6,784 nt of DNA from Bacteroidota bacterium (lineage in GTDB: Bacteria > Bacteroidota > Bacteroidia > Flavobacteriales > Flavobacteriaceae), in contig JAJRSY010000254.1 of assembly GCA_024278565.1 (NCBI GenBank), positions 1 through 6,784 on the forward strand, given 5' to 3'. The position numbers and the translations under genes are program-made. Positions within the stretch are counted from its first letter, which is position 1; every line of letters starts with the position of its first letter. The notes under the pieces were generated by a model. That model did no database searches. It was not told the DNA's origin and was given only the letters and a program-made list of their open reading frames with translations. Shown here piece after piece: positions 6,428 through 6,784 of this stretch.

Positions 6428-6449
6428 AGTTTTAACTCTTTTTGAGACC

Positions 6450-6582
6450 AATAAACTATACAGAATTGGCGACGTTATTTTGTGCAGTAACTAGGCGAAA
6501 AACGTAGTTATAGCCATAGCTGAAACGAGGCTTTTTAACGAAGTTAGTGTGCAAAAGAACAAGACAAAATGTATGGTTTATT
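6450..6582 (+). repeat. Long imperfect hairpin
   Basis: Two separated stems stack into one long arm. AATAAACTATACA at 6450-6462 pairs with 6570-6582 (12 of 13 identical as inverted copies, the other a U-G pair). TTTTGTGCAGTAACT at 6478-6492 pairs with 6542-6556 (12 of 15 identical, two more as G-U pairs). Inside, AAAAA faces TTTTT. All three wobble-type differences pair only in plus-strand RNA. Its outer arm overlaps the right terminal repeat of the 500-bp unit, so it belongs to that unit. I do not recognise it as a known RNA or attC site. Confidence 0.55.
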
Positions 6583-6677
6583 TTATAACAAGCCCTAAGC
6601 AGGTAAACGGACAGGTTTGGTGGAAGATTTAATATAAAAGAATGTATACTCCTTCCACTTTAAAACCCGAAATTTCC

Positions 6678-6700
6678 GCCTGCCTCGCCGGCAGGCAGGC
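6678..6700. repeat. GC-rich palindrome (REP-like), right copy
   Basis: GCCTGCC (6678-6684) pairs with GGCAGGC (6690-6696) around a 5-nt loop, followed by AGGC. The core CCTGCC-nnn-CCGGCAGGC is shared with the palindrome at 223-247. It lies in a stretch with no convincing gene. Confidence 0.65.
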
Positions 6701-6712
6701 TTGCTCTTTTTC

Positions 6713-6766
6713 CGCCGATCGGCGTTAAAATTTATCGTCGTAGCTACGGCTATGCCGATAAATTTT
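6713..6766. repeat. Tandem palindromes: CGCCGATCGGCG and an 11-bp stem
   Basis: CGCCGATCGGCG at 6713-6724 is a perfect 12-bp palindrome. Immediately after it, AAAATTTATCG (6727-6737) pairs perfectly with CGATAAATTTT (6756-6766) around an 18-nt loop that itself contains GTAGCTAC. CGCCG at 6775-6779 could pair with CGGCG at 6720-6724, closing the larger stem. With the palindrome at 6678-6700 this gives three structured units in about 90 bp. A T-run at 6706-6711 precedes rather than follows the structures, so a simple plus-strand terminator is unlikely. Confidence 0.6.
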
Positions 6767-6784
6767 GCCTTGCTCGCCGAAAAA

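Larger units (their letters stand above)
6135..6430 (-). mobile_element. Internally deleted IS200/IS605-type element
   Basis: This is a relic of an IS200-type element, which moves as single-stranded DNA using end hairpins recognised by the Y1 transposase. Both ends seem kept: the left-end hairpin (6412-6427) lies upstream of the transposase start and the right-end hairpin (6141-6154) downstream of its stop. The two share the core ACTAAAGT. The middle of the transposase gene is missing, giving about 300 bp instead of the usual 700 or so. Such non-autonomous forms can be mobilised by an intact relative elsewhere. Exact cleavage sites cannot be fixed from the sequence, so the limits are approximate. 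Confidence 0.75.
6097..6596. repeat. ~500-bp unit bounded by 22-bp inverted repeats
   Basis: Positions 6097-6118 (AGGGCTTGTTACAAACTAAACCA, 22 nt without its final base) match the reverse complement of 6575-6596 at 20 of 22 positions. The outermost 11 bases (AGGGCTTGTTA) are identical. Between the arms lie an internally deleted IS200-type element (about 6135-6430) and a long imperfect hairpin (6450-6582). Without the IS200 relic the unit would be about 200 bp with inverted termini and a largely self-complementary right half, which is MITE-like. I see no matching target duplication directly outside the arms and do not recognise the family. Confidence 0.6.

Noticed and set aside
6097..6596. Integron attC site or cassette
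   Set aside because: The GTTRRRY and RYYYAAC core boxes are not found at the expected places and no integrase is present.

Overview
The window looks like chromosomal DNA of a marine-type Flavobacteriaceae (Bacteroidota). This rests on moderate AT richness, genes mostly without Shine-Dalgarno sites, a TAnnTTTG-type -7 box ahead of the minus-strand operon, protein styles I recognise from that family, and GC-rich CCTGCC...GGCAGG palindromes scattered between and into genes. The assignment is made at family level from memory, not from a search.

Layout. Positions 1-1308 are insertion-sequence debris on the minus strand. An IS66-type transposase N-terminus runs off the left edge, and behind it lies an IS110-family transposase broken by two frame changes. 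Positions 1309-1576 are non-coding, with a 7-bp hairpin inside an 18-bp inverted repeat. Positions 1577-2379 (+) hold a small acidic protein followed 2 nt later by a PAP2 phosphatase. Positions 2529-4187 (+) hold a large GT39/ArnT-like membrane glycosyltransferase. Converging on it from the right, 5999-4181 (-) is a two-gene operon: a DPM1/GtrB-like family 2 glycosyltransferase and, overlapping it by 17 nt, an eight- or nine-helix protein of the UPF0104/AglD (LPG synthase transmembrane region) family. Positions 6000-6784 have no intact gene. They hold an internally deleted IS200-type element inside a ~500-bp unit bounded by 22-bp inverted repeats, a long imperfect hairpin, and a cluster of palindromes at the right edge.

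How the genes fit together. The four membrane genes form a plausible lipid-linked sugar module. The GT2 enzyme would load a sugar onto undecaprenyl phosphate on the cytoplasmic face. The GT39 enzyme would transfer it to an acceptor such as lipid A, O-antigen or protein on the periplasmic face. The PAP2 protein would remove a phosphate from lipid A or recycle undecaprenyl pyrophosphate. The role of the UPF0104 protein is open. The link is inferred from families and proximity; substrates cannot be read from the sequence.

I do not see a clear new defence or mobile system. The best unexplained signals are the palindromic unit at 6097-6596 with its IS200 relic, and the structured non-coding stretch at 1309-1545 next to the broken IS110 gene, where a bridge-RNA relic could lie.
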